From Deltaproteobacteria bacterium UBA2409 (GTDB lineage Bacteria; Bdellovibrionota_C; UBA2361; DDRT01), in NCBI GenBank assembly GCA_002343185.1, contig DDRT01000022.1, positions 167,065 through 206,215 of the forward strand: a DNA stretch of 39,151 bases, written 5' to 3'. Shown in pieces: positions 24,326 to 33,556 of this stretch (the stretch's first letter is position 1; each line of letters starts with the position of its first letter). The translations under genes were made by a program, and so were the position numbers. The notes under the pieces were generated by a model. It ran no database searches. It was not told where the DNA came from and worked only from the letters and a program-made list of their open reading frames with translations.

Positions 24326-24353
24326 TTGATTAAGATCTAAAACATCGTATTAT
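24326..24353 (+). promoter_or_regulatory. Promoter candidate of the 24360 gene
   Basis: TTGATT (24326-24331) and TATTAT (24348-24353) are separated by 16 bases. The -10 box ends six bases before the GTG start, and no Shine-Dalgarno sequence is present, so the transcript is probably leaderless. Confidence 0.45.
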
Positions 24354-24359
24354 CAATAA

Positions 24360-25214
24360 GTGCTAAGTCCTGTATTTAAAACGATAGAATCAGCAAGATC
24401 TTCCTATAATCCAGTTACTGCAAGAAAAGAGTTACTAACGGCCTGGGCCGAGCTTGTAGCATCTGTAAGTTCTGGGGCTACAAACTATAGCTCCTTACAT
24501 AAAGCAACCCTTTCTAATATCGAAAAGCTTGAACTTGCTTACAGAATTACAGACAGAAAAGAAGGAATTTGTCTTGAAGAGTCTGTTAAAGATCTTTTTG
24601 ATTCAAGCTTTGACCCTAAGGAATCTAGTAAACTAGTAAAATTTCTTTTAGAAAATGGTTACAAGAAAGTTAGTGACCTTGCCAAAATTCCTCTAGCAGA
24701 GTTTGATGCAGAATTTCCAGAACTAACTGCAAAACAAAAACTTATGATTAGGTACATGCTATTTAAGCAGTATGATGTCGTATTACCTTCTCCTCATGGT
24801 ATTAAACCTAGAGAGCTTGCTGAAATTACCTTCCCTACCGTATACACTACAGAACCTATACTTCAGACTCAAAAAGAAGGGCTTGAAAAATACCTAGCAA
24901 GATCTCTATTCAATACATTTATCGATCTTGCTTCTAGGTTTCCTAGACCATTTTCACTCCTTGTAAATCCAAAATTTCTAAGAGAATTGTTAAATAATGA
25001 TATAATTTCACTTGCTGATTTTTTTGCAATGCATCCAAGAAAATTAGATGTTATTACACAAAATGCTTTCCCTAAGGATATTCAACGAGCTAAAACCACA
25101 TTTAATGCTGCTCAGCATCTTTCAAGATGTGTTAGGGAGCATTATTTAATTCATAAGGAAGAAGAGCTTAGAGAAAAAGCGGAGCAAGCAAAAGAAAAGT
25201 TAGCTAAAAAGTGA
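24360..25214 (+). CDS. Hypothetical helical protein
   Basis: A 284-residue soluble protein with a GTG start that I cannot assign. It is mostly helical by residue pattern. The middle contains NGYKKVSDLAKIPLAEFDAEFPELTAKQKLMIRYMLFKQ (about 97-135), which has the look of a helix-hairpin-helix-like or SAM-like small domain. The last 25 residues are a charged coiled coil (HKEEELREKAEQAKEKLAKK). It lies 34 bases after efp and may be partly read through with it, but it seems to have its own promoter. Codon use and composition match the core genes around it, so transfer is not indicated. Confidence 0.75.
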   Translation: MLSPVFKTIESARSSYNPVTARKELLTAWAELVASVSSGATNYSSLHKATLSNIEKLELAYRITDRKEGICLEESVKDLFDSSFDPKESSKLVKFLLENGYKKVSDLAKIPLAEFDAEFPELTAKQKLMIRYMLFKQYDVVLPSPHGIKPRELAEITFPTVYTTEPILQTQKEGLEKYLARSLFNTFIDLASRFPRPFSLLVNPKFLRELLNNDIISLADFFAMHPRKLDVITQNAFPKDIQRAKTTFNAAQHLSRCVREHYLIHKEEELREKAEQAKEKLAKK

Positions 25215-25233
25215 CTACACTATCGCCTGACTG

Positions 25234-25245
25234 GTCTGGCCAGAC
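25234..25245. terminator. Palindrome between convergent genes
   Basis: GTCTGGCCAGAC is a perfect 12-base palindrome, extended loosely by flanking bases, in the 56-base gap between the plus-strand 24360 gene and the minus-strand secreted-protein gene. A T-rich stretch follows on the plus strand. A terminator role is a guess from position; the hairpin would have almost no loop. Confidence 0.3.
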
Positions 25246-25270
25246 AAATTCTTATCTTTCCAAAATGCAA

Positions 25271-25921
25271 TCAACTCTCAGGCGTTACAACTTTAAGATT
25301 AGCCCACTCTTTTCTTCCCGATCCCATTGACCAAACACCAGGTTTTCCTCTCTTTATCTTATTTGATCCAACATCAGAGCAATCAATCTGCCAAGAAGAT
25401 GGCGCTTTAGTTCCATCAGGCCAAAGTTTTGCCCTAATTCTGGTTAAGGCTTTTCTGTTTCTAATAACAACTCTAAATCTTAGCCAATCTCCAACTTGTG
25501 GGGTTACAGTTGAGTCACAAGTTCCAGAGAGTGTGTAGGCATTATCTGGATGAGGAGCTACATGAAAAAACTGATTCCCTGAAAACATTCTGATACGGTA
25601 ATAAGTATCAGACCTCGGATAATCAGAATAAAAAGTTACCCCTATTCCACCATCAGAATCTAAGATTCGCATTCTTCCAGTGTAGGTGTAGTTCTTAAAT
25701 CTTGATGCTTTATTCTTTCTATAATGAGAGTGGATATTTGTTTCAGTGGATTCAGTATAAAGCCGTTTCGATCTGCCAACTCTATCAATTCCAAACAGAG
25801 AGCTATCTTCAACAAGAGAGTTATTTGCTCCTGTAGAGATAAAGTTTTTAATTCTTCCGAGCAAACTATACTCTTCAGCAGAAACGCTAAAAACAATTAA
25901 TAACAATACTAGATACTTCAT
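25271..25921 (-). CDS. Secreted protein with a concanavalin-like (LamG/DUF1080-like) fold
   Basis: About 216 residues from the ATG at 25921 (MKYLVLLLIVFSVSA-E), which gives a clean Sec signal peptide; the frame could also begin seven codons earlier. The body has alternating beta strands with GRMRILDSDGGIGVTFYSDYP, YYRIRMFSGNQFFHVAPH, VGDWLRFRVVIRN and RAKLWPDGTKAPSSWQIDC. This is the pattern of jelly-roll domains that bind or cleave glycans, where the W-x-R-F-R-V block is typical. No catalytic residues can be named. It is probably periplasmic or extracellular. Confidence 0.6.
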   Translation of the reverse strand: MKYLVLLLIVFSVSAEEYSLLGRIKNFISTGANNSLVEDSSLFGIDRVGRSKRLYTESTETNIHSHYRKNKASRFKNYTYTGRMRILDSDGGIGVTFYSDYPRSDTYYRIRMFSGNQFFHVAPHPDNAYTLSGTCDSTVTPQVGDWLRFRVVIRNRKALTRIRAKLWPDGTKAPSSWQIDCSDVGSNKIKRGKPGVWSMGSGRKEWANLKVVTPES

Positions 25922-25991
25922 GTAATTGAGTTTATCTCTCATTTAGTAACTAGGTCTACCAAAAAAATCACTAAGTGAGTAAAGTTATTCT

Positions 25992-26732
25992 GTGCTCTTA
26001 TCTGTTTCTAATTTATCCAAAAAATATGGTGATTTCCTAGCAGTAAACGATATCTCATTTTCTATTAAAGAAGGTGAGATATTTGGCTTTTTAGGATTAA
26101 ACGGTGCTGGGAAAACTACAACACTTAGAATGCTTGCAGGCATCTTAGAGCCTTCTGAAGGAGAGATTATTATTGGTGGACATAATCTTGCCCTTAATCC
26201 GATCGAGGCAAAAAAAATAACTGGCTACATCCCTGATAGACCTTATCTATATCCAAAACTAACAGGGCAAGAATTTTTACAATTTATTGGAGATCTATAC
26301 GAACTCCCTAGAAAAGAAATTCCAGAAAAAATTTCTTTTCTTCTAAAGGAATACTCCTTAACCGAATGGGCTCACGAGCTCATTGAGTCCTACTCTCATG
26401 GAATGAGGCAAAGACTTGCAACCTGTGCTGCACTTCTACATGAGCCAAAGTTTTTAATTGTTGATGAGCCGATGGTCGGGCTAGACCCTCAAGGAGCGAG
26501 ATTTCTTAAAAATTCATTTAAAGAGTACGCAAAAAATGGAATGGGAATTTTACTTTCAACCCATTCGTTAAATGTTGCTGAGGAGATAACTGATAGACTT
26601 GCTATTATTCATAAGGGAAAGATTTTAATCCAGGGCACTCTTAGTGAAATTAGGTCTCAGAGTGGCAAAGAGGGTTTAAATATAGAAGATCTATTCCTAG
26701 AACTAACGAGTTATGATTCTCGTAGCCCTTAA
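25992..26732 (+). CDS. ABC transporter ATP-binding protein
   Basis: A 246-residue ATPase of the drug/lipid exporter type with a GTG start. Walker A is GLNGAGKTT, the Q-loop region is KKITGYIPDRPYLYPKLTGQEFL, the signature is degenerate (YSHGMRQRLATCAAL instead of LSGGQ), Walker B is FLIVDEPMVGLDP, and the switch region is LLSTHSLNVAEEITDRL. The closing part (NIEDLFLELT) is typical of this group. It overlaps the following membrane gene by 20 bases, and the two form one exporter whose cargo is unknown. Confidence 0.92.
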   Translation: MLLSVSNLSKKYGDFLAVNDISFSIKEGEIFGFLGLNGAGKTTTLRMLAGILEPSEGEIIIGGHNLALNPIEAKKITGYIPDRPYLYPKLTGQEFLQFIGDLYELPRKEIPEKISFLLKEYSLTEWAHELIESYSHGMRQRLATCAALLHEPKFLIVDEPMVGLDPQGARFLKNSFKEYAKNGMGILLSTHSLNVAEEITDRLAIIHKGKILIQGTLSEIRSQSGKEGLNIEDLFLELTSYDSRSP

Positions 26733-28308
26733 ACCAAAACTTTTATCTACAAAGAATACCTTTTTTGGTTCAAAAAAGCAGAAGAATATAAGTCTTTTCA
26801 TTATTTTTATACTGATCGTTACATTTATTACTTTATTTTCATCTGGGTTTAGATCTGTCCCGATCATTTCACTTTTAAAAGAGCAGATAAAATTTTCACT
26901 AACTGTTGGTATTTTTATATTGGCAACTGTTACATCTCTTATTAGGGGGATCTCACTTTTATTTTTATCAGCAGATACAAGCCTTATGCTCTCTTCTCCT
27001 GTATCAAGAGGAGAGCTTTTTAAGATATTTTTCGTACAAATTCTGGCCTCAACTCAATGGACAGTTTGGTTTTTTCTGGCTCCATTAGGGCTTGGTTTTG
27101 TTGCCGGTGGTGGTTCCATAAATTTCATACTTGAAGCAGGTTCACTTCTTATTTCATCTCAGATTGCTGGAACCTCCTTATCAATAGTGCTAGCACTACT
27201 AACAACCTCTCTTTTCCCAGTAGTGAAACTTCGTGAAATTGTTATTCTTTTATTCTTAGTTTTTCTTATTACATCAAGTCTTGCAGCTATCTTGATGAAA
27301 CTAACCCCTGATTCACTTTCAGTTTCAATAGAGTCAATGCCAACATATGAGATAGAAAATTTTATTATTTTCATTACCGCCATACTGGCTTTACTATTAT
27401 CAAGAGCAGTCTTTATTAGAAATTTCCATAAGGTTTACTCAAGTTTAAGTGACCATAGAAGAGGAACAACCTTAACATATGTTCCAATTAGCGTTCCTTT
27501 AATTGGTAAAACACGTGCGATAGTTGGAAAAGAATTAAGACTTTTTTTAAGAAATCCATCCCAAGTTGTTCAAAGCTTAGCATTTCTTGTTGGAATGTTG
27601 CTTTATCTCTCACAGTCAGTTGTTGTTGGGCGATATTCTGGAGAGCCCGTGGTGGATCTAAGTAAAGCTTTCATACATGCTTTTTTAAGTAGTGTTTTTA
27701 TAGCGTTTGTTGCTGGAAGGCTTGTTTTTCCATCTTTTTCTTTAGAAGGCCAGTCGATTTGGATGATTATTTCAAGTCCAATTACTTCAACTAAACTTAT
27801 CTGGAGCAAGTGGAGCATATGGACTGCGATATTACTGAGTATTGGCGGGATTTTTTATCTATCAAGCTCACTTGCTCTAAACTTAGATCTTGGAATGATT
27901 TTATGGGGGTTATGGTTATTTGCGATCTTAGTTTGTGTTCAGGTTATGATCTCACTTTCATTTGGAGCAGTGTTTGTACGATTTGACTGGGAACACCCTG
28001 GGGCAGTTACTGGAGGATTAGGAAGTTTTTTTACCTCAATATTTTGCTCAATAGTAACAATTGGAATTGTCATTATTAGTGTATCAATTCCATTAATTAG
28101 TTCTGTCAATTTCCCTAATAAGAACCTTGTAGTTTTAGCACTGTACATCGCAATAACTCTTATCTCTTATTGGCTAGTCGAAAAAGCTGCTCAGGTTGGA
28201 AGTTCTGCAATAGAGCAGTTTGGAGAGGCTAAAGCAGGGAGGCTTGGACTGTTACGTAGAAAATTTCTCACTAAATCTACCTCTTTAACTCAATCAAAGC
28301 CCAATTAA
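26713..28308 (+). CDS. ABC exporter membrane protein
   Basis: A 531-residue membrane protein with about twelve predicted helices in two halves, linked by a hydrophilic middle (HRRGTTLTYVPISVPLIGKTRAIVGKELRLFLRNPSQVVQ). That arrangement, the DTSLMLSSPVSRGELFKIFF segment near residue 100 and the second LEGQSIWMIISSPITSTKLIWSKW match putative ABC exporter permeases with two fused halves. It works with the ATPase just upstream. The final 32 bases overlap the convergent glycosyltransferase gene. The cargo is unknown. Confidence 0.82.
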   Translation: MILVALKPKLLSTKNTFFGSKKQKNISLFIIFILIVTFITLFSSGFRSVPIISLLKEQIKFSLTVGIFILATVTSLIRGISLLFLSADTSLMLSSPVSRGELFKIFFVQILASTQWTVWFFLAPLGLGFVAGGGSINFILEAGSLLISSQIAGTSLSIVLALLTTSLFPVVKLREIVILLFLVFLITSSLAAILMKLTPDSLSVSIESMPTYEIENFIIFITAILALLLSRAVFIRNFHKVYSSLSDHRRGTTLTYVPISVPLIGKTRAIVGKELRLFLRNPSQVVQSLAFLVGMLLYLSQSVVVGRYSGEPVVDLSKAFIHAFLSSVFIAFVAGRLVFPSFSLEGQSIWMIISSPITSTKLIWSKWSIWTAILLSIGGIFYLSSSLALNLDLGMILWGLWLFAILVCVQVMISLSFGAVFVRFDWEHPGAVTGGLGSFFTSIFCSIVTIGIVIISVSIPLISSVNFPNKNLVVLALYIAITLISYWLVEKAAQVGSSAIEQFGEAKAGRLGLLRRKFLTKSTSLTQSKPN

Positions 28309-30160
28309 AAAACAATCTTTCTCGGCTTGGATTCCCATTTCTGTCTTTCAATATAATAAAGATCTCATTTTCTGATTTGATCCATGTTCCTTTGGGAACA
28401 TCAAACTCATACTTATTTAAATTTGATTTAGTTAAAGGGACGCTCCCTATTTTATGAAAGTTTCCGTAAATTTCTAATTGAACAGGTTCAGAAGATCGAG
28501 TGGTTCTTCCAATATCTATTGCAAATCGGGTATTTACATTTTGAAAAAATGAACTCCCCTTAAAAGTACATGTTATTAGAGGTTCTTTAGCTTTTCTTAC
28601 TTCACCAAAGACCTGCCCCTTGACACAACCACTCTCTGAAAGTCTAAAGACTACCTTTCTGGATTCAAAGCCTTCTAAAGTTTCTGTGCCTTTTATACCC
28701 CCCAAGATTAGTAGCAGTGGCTGCTTTCTTAGAATTCCCTGTGGACCCTGATTAAACTCAACTGGATTTAGTTCTTTATAATAATCAAATTCAATCTTTG
28801 GTATCTGATCAGCCCTGGTGAACAAGAGGTATGGAGAGTCCTTAATTGAATCCAGGGTAGAAATTCTTCTTGTCCTGACTAAGTTAGCAAAGATTCTCTC
28901 TCTAGTTGCAAGATCCACTGAATCGTATTCATATCCCCTTATCCCTGGATATAGATCAAGTGCACGATGTACAACTTCATCTATCTCTATTCTTGGAGAT
29001 GGAACTATGACTTTTTCAATATTACGCTGAAGGAATACAATCTCTTCTAGCAACCCGATTGCTATTAAAAATAGGTAAAGAACTTTCAATTTCATGTTCT
29101 TTGTTTTTGTAAAATTATCAATCAAAATGCTAAGGAATCCTCCAATAATAACTGCACATGGAAATAAAATTGGGTGCATATACCAAACCAATCTCGATGG
29201 AAGTATGGAAAAAACTGCGAAAGGCAGAGCAATCCAAACTAAAAAGAACAGAATCTTTGAATTTCTCGCGTGCTTAACCAGGAAGTATAACAGTGCAGCT
29301 CCAGTTAATAGGATAGGAGTAAACTTTCCAGCAAAAAACTTTTTTAGATAAAATAACAAATCATCTTTGTTATGAAATCCATTCTCAAATCGTGAGACGA
29401 TCTCATATCCTACCATCCTTTCAAACGCACCTTCAGTAAGCAACATGTGTGGTACAAACCAAAAAGCAGGAATAATTACCGATGTAACTATAGCTGTAAG
29501 ATAAAATATTTTTTTCGAGCGAATATCAGTTTTAAACTTTCCGGAAAGAATTAGCCAAGCAAAATGAACACCGAATGGCAAATATCCAACTACACTTTTA
29601 GTTAGAACAGCAAAACTGACTAAAAACCCTACTAATAGGCCGACCCAGACTTTTGTGCTTTTTGCTCTTTCAGATTGAAAAAAGAGAATCAGCATGGCTG
29701 GAATACAAAAGAACATTAACTGAATATCCAAGGCTGCAAAGCGCAAACCATTGGCAAATAAAAATGCCCAACAACTAAGTAATGTTAATGATGCAAAAAA
29801 GCCGGCATTTATATTGGAAAATAATGCAGCTCCAACTAAATATGCAGATATAACAATAATAGTTCCTTCAAAGGCATCAATTAGTCTGTAACTTATTATA
29901 GATTCGCCAATTAAATTTGAGACTAATGCTGATATCCAGAATTTTAAAGGAGGCTTATAAAAAAAAGGTTCCCCCTCTCTCGTAGGCATCCACCATTTCG
30001 CTGACTCCTTTATCTCTTGAGTGACCTGGATATACCAACTTTCATCAATTCCTGTACCAGTACCAAAATTGGCTCCACTATCAAGGTTATAGAAACATAG
30101 CAGTGCTATAAGAGGGGCCAAGACAAATATATGGACAATAAATAGATGTTCTCTATGCAC
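28277..30160 (-). CDS. ArnT/PMT-type glycosyltransferase (GT-C fold)
   Basis: A 627-residue integral membrane protein. An N-terminal helix leads to a periplasmic loop with DESWYIQVTQEIKESAKWWMPTREGEPFFYKPPLKFW, the D-E-x-x-Y and Y-x-K-P-P-L motifs of the dolichyl-phosphate-mannose/ArnT family. About eleven to thirteen membrane helices fill residues 10-400, and a soluble C-terminal part (about 400-627) follows. Such enzymes move a sugar from a polyprenyl-phosphate carrier onto lipid A, another glycan or a protein in the periplasm. Acceptor and donor are unknown. It converges with and slightly overlaps the ABC exporter gene. Confidence 0.85.
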   Translation of the reverse strand: MHREHLFIVHIFVLAPLIALLCFYNLDSGANFGTGTGIDESWYIQVTQEIKESAKWWMPTREGEPFFYKPPLKFWISALVSNLIGESIISYRLIDAFEGTIIVISAYLVGAALFSNINAGFFASLTLLSCWAFLFANGLRFAALDIQLMFFCIPAMLILFFQSERAKSTKVWVGLLVGFLVSFAVLTKSVVGYLPFGVHFAWLILSGKFKTDIRSKKIFYLTAIVTSVIIPAFWFVPHMLLTEGAFERMVGYEIVSRFENGFHNKDDLLFYLKKFFAGKFTPILLTGAALLYFLVKHARNSKILFFLVWIALPFAVFSILPSRLVWYMHPILFPCAVIIGGFLSILIDNFTKTKNMKLKVLYLFLIAIGLLEEIVFLQRNIEKVIVPSPRIEIDEVVHRALDLYPGIRGYEYDSVDLATRERIFANLVRTRRISTLDSIKDSPYLLFTRADQIPKIEFDYYKELNPVEFNQGPQGILRKQPLLLILGGIKGTETLEGFESRKVVFRLSESGCVKGQVFGEVRKAKEPLITCTFKGSSFFQNVNTRFAIDIGRTTRSSEPVQLEIYGNFHKIGSVPLTKSNLNKYEFDVPKGTWIKSENEIFIILKDRNGNPSRERLFFNWALIELKR

Positions 30161-30261
30161 TACAACGCAGATAATCGCATAAACTAAAAATAAATCTCAA
30201 TTGGCTGTTTTTTCTATATCTACTTCTCCAAAATTAGCCATAAATCTGTTAATTAAACCTT

Positions 30262-31485
30262 ATGGCTCTGATAGCAAAACAAGGAAACTTACCAAAAACC
30301 CCTCATACTGAATTTTACGTAATACCCGATGTCCTGGCACTTGAGGAAATTCAAGGATCTTATGGATTTAGTGGAGCATGGTCCAGGAAGATTCATGTAA
30401 GAAACTATCCAACGCAAGTTATTAAAGATCCAAAACTAGCAAACTTTTCCTTTGCTCCAAGACTTGAAAGCGAAGCGCCTTTTCAACCCTATTTGATTCA
30501 TTCAATAAACATTCCATATGAGAAAGATTTTCTAACAGGCAGGATCTATCTTTGTGCTGGCACAAACTCAAACATGAGTATAATTAAAACCGAGAAATCA
30601 TTTCCAAAAGACACATACTTCAAAAATGGAGAACATCATGAGCTTTTCTTTATTCAAGAAGGTGAAGGAGTTTTAGCTTCTGAATTTGGAGAGCTTAAGT
30701 TTAAAAAGAATGATTATATAATTGTTCCAAAAGCAACTACGTACAGAGTTGATCTCACTTCAAAAAAAGTATGGGCGCTATTAATTGAATCAAAGCTACC
30801 AATTGAATGGCCAGCTCACTATATGAATCAAAGTGGCCAGGCTCACATGGCAGCTCCAGTCGTTGAGACTGAAATTGAAATACCAGTGCTACAACCGTTC
30901 AAAGATGAAAAGGGAGAGTTTTTAGTTTTTGTTAAAGCACCATGTGGAAAAGTTACAGAGACCGTTTTAGGTCATCACCCCTTTGATGTTTCTGGCTGGG
31001 AAGGAGCACTTTATCCATTTATCTTTCCAATTTTAAATCATCATGGAATCGCTCGTGAGATTCATACTGCCCCACCGGTTCATCAAACTTTTCAATCTGG
31101 ACAGGTTCCACATAACGGATTTTCTCTTTGCTCCTTTGTACCTCAAATGGAGGGGTGGCACCCAAAAGAGGTTCCTGCCCCATATGCACATCTAAATGTA
31201 GATAGTGATGAATTTATGTTTTTTTGTAATGGGTCTTATGGTGCAAGAAAAGGAATTATTCAAGATGGCTCTATAACGCTTCACCCAGGAGGAATTGCTC
31301 ATAGCCCTCATGGCCTTGCTGCAAGGAAATCTTTAGATTCAAGAGGACAAATTTCAAATAGACTTGCAGTGATGCTTGATACCTACTTTGACCCTCTTGT
31401 TATTACAAAAGATGCTCTTAAATATGCTGATTCTGATTATGCAACAAGCTGGAATAGAGCCGTTGATGGAGTAACAGGAACATGA
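30262..31485 (+). CDS. hmgA: Homogentisate 1,2-dioxygenase
   Basis: A 407-residue iron enzyme that opens the ring of homogentisate to maleylacetoacetate. Cupin-type blocks are clear: NGEHHELFFIQEGEGVL, VLGHHPFDVSGWEGALYPF, HTAPPVHQTFQS, NVDSDEFMFFCNGSY and the metal-site region HPGGIAHSPHGLAARK. It is first of three overlapping genes of tyrosine catabolism, with a four-base overlap to the next. The 100-base upstream gap is shared with the divergent glycosyltransferase gene; no convincing Shine-Dalgarno sequence was seen. Its length is a little shorter than the eukaryotic enzyme but normal for this bacterial form. Confidence 0.93.
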   Translation: MALIAKQGNLPKTPHTEFYVIPDVLALEEIQGSYGFSGAWSRKIHVRNYPTQVIKDPKLANFSFAPRLESEAPFQPYLIHSINIPYEKDFLTGRIYLCAGTNSNMSIIKTEKSFPKDTYFKNGEHHELFFIQEGEGVLASEFGELKFKKNDYIIVPKATTYRVDLTSKKVWALLIESKLPIEWPAHYMNQSGQAHMAAPVVETEIEIPVLQPFKDEKGEFLVFVKAPCGKVTETVLGHHPFDVSGWEGALYPFIFPILNHHGIAREIHTAPPVHQTFQSGQVPHNGFSLCSFVPQMEGWHPKEVPAPYAHLNVDSDEFMFFCNGSYGARKGIIQDGSITLHPGGIAHSPHGLAARKSLDSRGQISNRLAVMLDTYFDPLVITKDALKYADSDYATSWNRAVDGVTGT

Positions 31486-32582
31486 AAGACCCACTAGCAA
31501 TTGAAGGATTTGACTATGTGAGGTTTTATGCTGAAAACGGGAGGCAATCCGCTTTATTTTTTGCATCAGCTTTTGGCTTTAAGATAGAAAGCTACAGAGG
31601 GCCTGAGACTAAGCATTTCGAATCAGCTGACTATCTTTTAACACAAAATAAAATAAGGTTACTCATCTCAGCTCCTATTAGATCAACAAGTGAAATTGCA
31701 AAGCTTGTCTTTACTCACGGAATGACTGCCTCTGATGTGGCCTTTAGAGTACCCGACTGTGAAGCATTTTTTAATGAAGCAGTAAAAAGAGGGGCAAAAC
31801 CAGATAAATCTCCTCAAACAACTGAAGATCAGTTTGGAACTCTAAAAACAGCTTCAATCAAGGCATACGGCGATGTAATTCATTCAATTATCGAGCGTTC
31901 AAATTATAAGGGTTTTCTTCCTGGCTTTGTTCCTTATGAAACTTTCTTTTCACACCCTAAGCAATCTGAACTTTCAGGTCTTAAAGTTATAGATCACGTG
32001 GTTGCTAATGTTGAGCTAGGGAAAATGAACCATTGGGTAAAATTTTACGAAGAGGTTTTAGGATTTTCTCAGTTTCAACATTTCTCTGATAACGATATTT
32101 CGACTGAATACTCTGCTTTGATGTCAAAAGTGATGTCTGGAGGAAATGGCAAGATTAAACTCCCGATTAATGAACCAGCTGAAGGAAAGAGAAAATCTCA
32201 GATTGAAGAATATCTTGAATTTCATAATGGCCCAGGGGTTCAGCATTTAGCATTTGCGACTAATAATATTATAGATGTAATAAGATCATTAAGAGAAAGA
32301 GGTGTAACATTCCTTTCGGTTCCTAAGACCTACTATGACGAGTTGCCTTCAAGAGTTGGCTCAATTAAGCAGGAGCTAAAAGAATTAGCAGAACTCGGGA
32401 TTTTAGTTGATAGAGATGATGATGGTTATCTTTTGCAGCTATTTACTAAACCACTTCATGATAGACCAACATTCTTTTTTGAAATAATCCAACGTGAAGG
32501 CTCTCAGGGATTTGGAGTTGGAAACTTTAAAGCACTTTTTGAAGCTATAGAAAGAGATCAGGCACTAAGAGGAAATTTGTGA
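31482..32582 (+). CDS. hppD: 4-hydroxyphenylpyruvate dioxygenase
   Basis: A 366-residue two-domain vicinal-oxygen-chelate enzyme that converts 4-hydroxyphenylpyruvate to homogentisate. The iron ligands are seen in the C-terminal domain: His in VIDHVVANVE, His in GPGVQHLAFAT and Glu in TFFFEIIQREG. The FYEEVLGFSQFQHF, KIKLPINEPAEGKRKSQIEEYL and RVGSIKQELKELAELGILVDRDDDGYLLQLFTKP stretches are strongly conserved in the family. It overlaps the dioxygenase before and the hydrolase after it by four bases each, so all three should be made together. Confidence 0.96.
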   Translation: MKDPLAIEGFDYVRFYAENGRQSALFFASAFGFKIESYRGPETKHFESADYLLTQNKIRLLISAPIRSTSEIAKLVFTHGMTASDVAFRVPDCEAFFNEAVKRGAKPDKSPQTTEDQFGTLKTASIKAYGDVIHSIIERSNYKGFLPGFVPYETFFSHPKQSELSGLKVIDHVVANVELGKMNHWVKFYEEVLGFSQFQHFSDNDISTEYSALMSKVMSGGNGKIKLPINEPAEGKRKSQIEEYLEFHNGPGVQHLAFATNNIIDVIRSLRERGVTFLSVPKTYYDELPSRVGSIKQELKELAELGILVDRDDDGYLLQLFTKPLHDRPTFFFEIIQREGSQGFGVGNFKALFEAIERDQALRGNL

Positions 32583-33442
32583 TCGCTGCATCTCTTAAAG
32601 ATGGCACTCTCTGTTTTAAAGAAGGGGATAAGCATTGCAAAACAAACACCACAATGCTTGAGTATCTACGCTCCGGTAAATATATAATTCAAAGTGAAAT
32701 AAATAGTCCCGATCTTGGTGCCCCACTTCCTGAAACTTTCTGCTTTCTTGATGGAAGTGCTTTTTTAAACCATATTGAACTTGCAAGAAAGGCTCGAGGA
32801 GCAGAGCTTCCAAAAGATCTCTATACTATTCCACTTATGTATCAAGGAATTAGTGCCCCACTTCTTGGATCAAATGAGAAAATTCCGCTAAGAAACTTTG
32901 AATGGGGATTAGACTTTGAAGCTGAAATAGGAGTTGTTCTATCAGAAGTTCCAGAAGGAATAAGCAGTAAAGATTCACTTAAATATATTCGCTTCTTATG
33001 CCTATTTAATGATTGGACCTATAGAAATCTTCTTGGAAGAGAAGCTGAGACCGGTTTTGGCTTTATTCAAAGTAAACCTGCCTCTTCTTTTGCACCATAC
33101 TTGGTATCACCAGATGAACTTAATTTTTTAGATGGAAAATTAAAAACTAGAGTCAAAGTTTATAGAAACCACGAATTATATGGAGACTTAGATACTTCAG
33201 AGATGTTTTTCTCTTTTGGAGATCTAATAGAGTTTGGAGCAAAAACAAGATCACTTCCAGCGGGAACTATTATTGGAAGTGGAACGATCTCTAATAAAGG
33301 TGGCTTTGGATGTATAGCCGAGAAAAGAGCAGTTGAGATGATAGAAGGTAAAGAAGAGCTTACGTCGTTTTTAAATACTGGTGAGGAGATCGTTATAAGT
33401 AATGATATTTTTGGGGAGTGTAGAAATAGGATTGTGAGTTAG
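32579..33442 (+). CDS. Fumarylacetoacetate hydrolase family protein
   Basis: A 287-residue protein that by context should split fumarylacetoacetate to fumarate and acetoacetate. FAH-family features are WGLDFEAEIGVVLSEVP (metal-binding acidic residues), FLCLFNDWTYRNL, SKPASSFAPYLVSPDEL, and GTIIGSGTISNKGGFGC near the end. It is the last gene of the tyrosine operon. No maleylacetoacetate isomerase is in the window, so either that enzyme lies elsewhere, or this protein acts on the maleyl form directly. The family also includes hydratases and decarboxylases; context favours FAH. Confidence 0.88.
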   Translation: MIAASLKDGTLCFKEGDKHCKTNTTMLEYLRSGKYIIQSEINSPDLGAPLPETFCFLDGSAFLNHIELARKARGAELPKDLYTIPLMYQGISAPLLGSNEKIPLRNFEWGLDFEAEIGVVLSEVPEGISSKDSLKYIRFLCLFNDWTYRNLLGREAETGFGFIQSKPASSFAPYLVSPDELNFLDGKLKTRVKVYRNHELYGDLDTSEMFFSFGDLIEFGAKTRSLPAGTIIGSGTISNKGGFGCIAEKRAVEMIEGKEELTSFLNTGEEIVISNDIFGECRNRIVS

Positions 33443-33462
33443 TATTGTTGGAAGTCGGCTGC

Positions 33463-33538
33463 TTTGGGGTCAGGCCGGGAGGCCTGACCAGGCAGGAGCT
33501 AGCAGTTGCCTGGTCAGGCCTCCCGGCCTGACCCCAAA
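33463..33538. repeat. Perfect 76-bp palindromic repeat (copy B)
   Basis: Arms of 32 bases (33463-33494 and 33507-33538) are exact complements around a 12-base loop. Each arm is itself palindromic (GGTCAGGCC...GGCCTGACC), so it can fold as one long hairpin or two short ones. Parts of the same sequence occur at 16619-16778. It lies between the convergent hydrolase gene and the DUF3313-like lipoprotein gene, with A or T runs at both sides, so it may also stop transcription in both directions. Confidence 0.9.
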
Positions 33539-33556
33539 AAACAATCAATCGACTCT

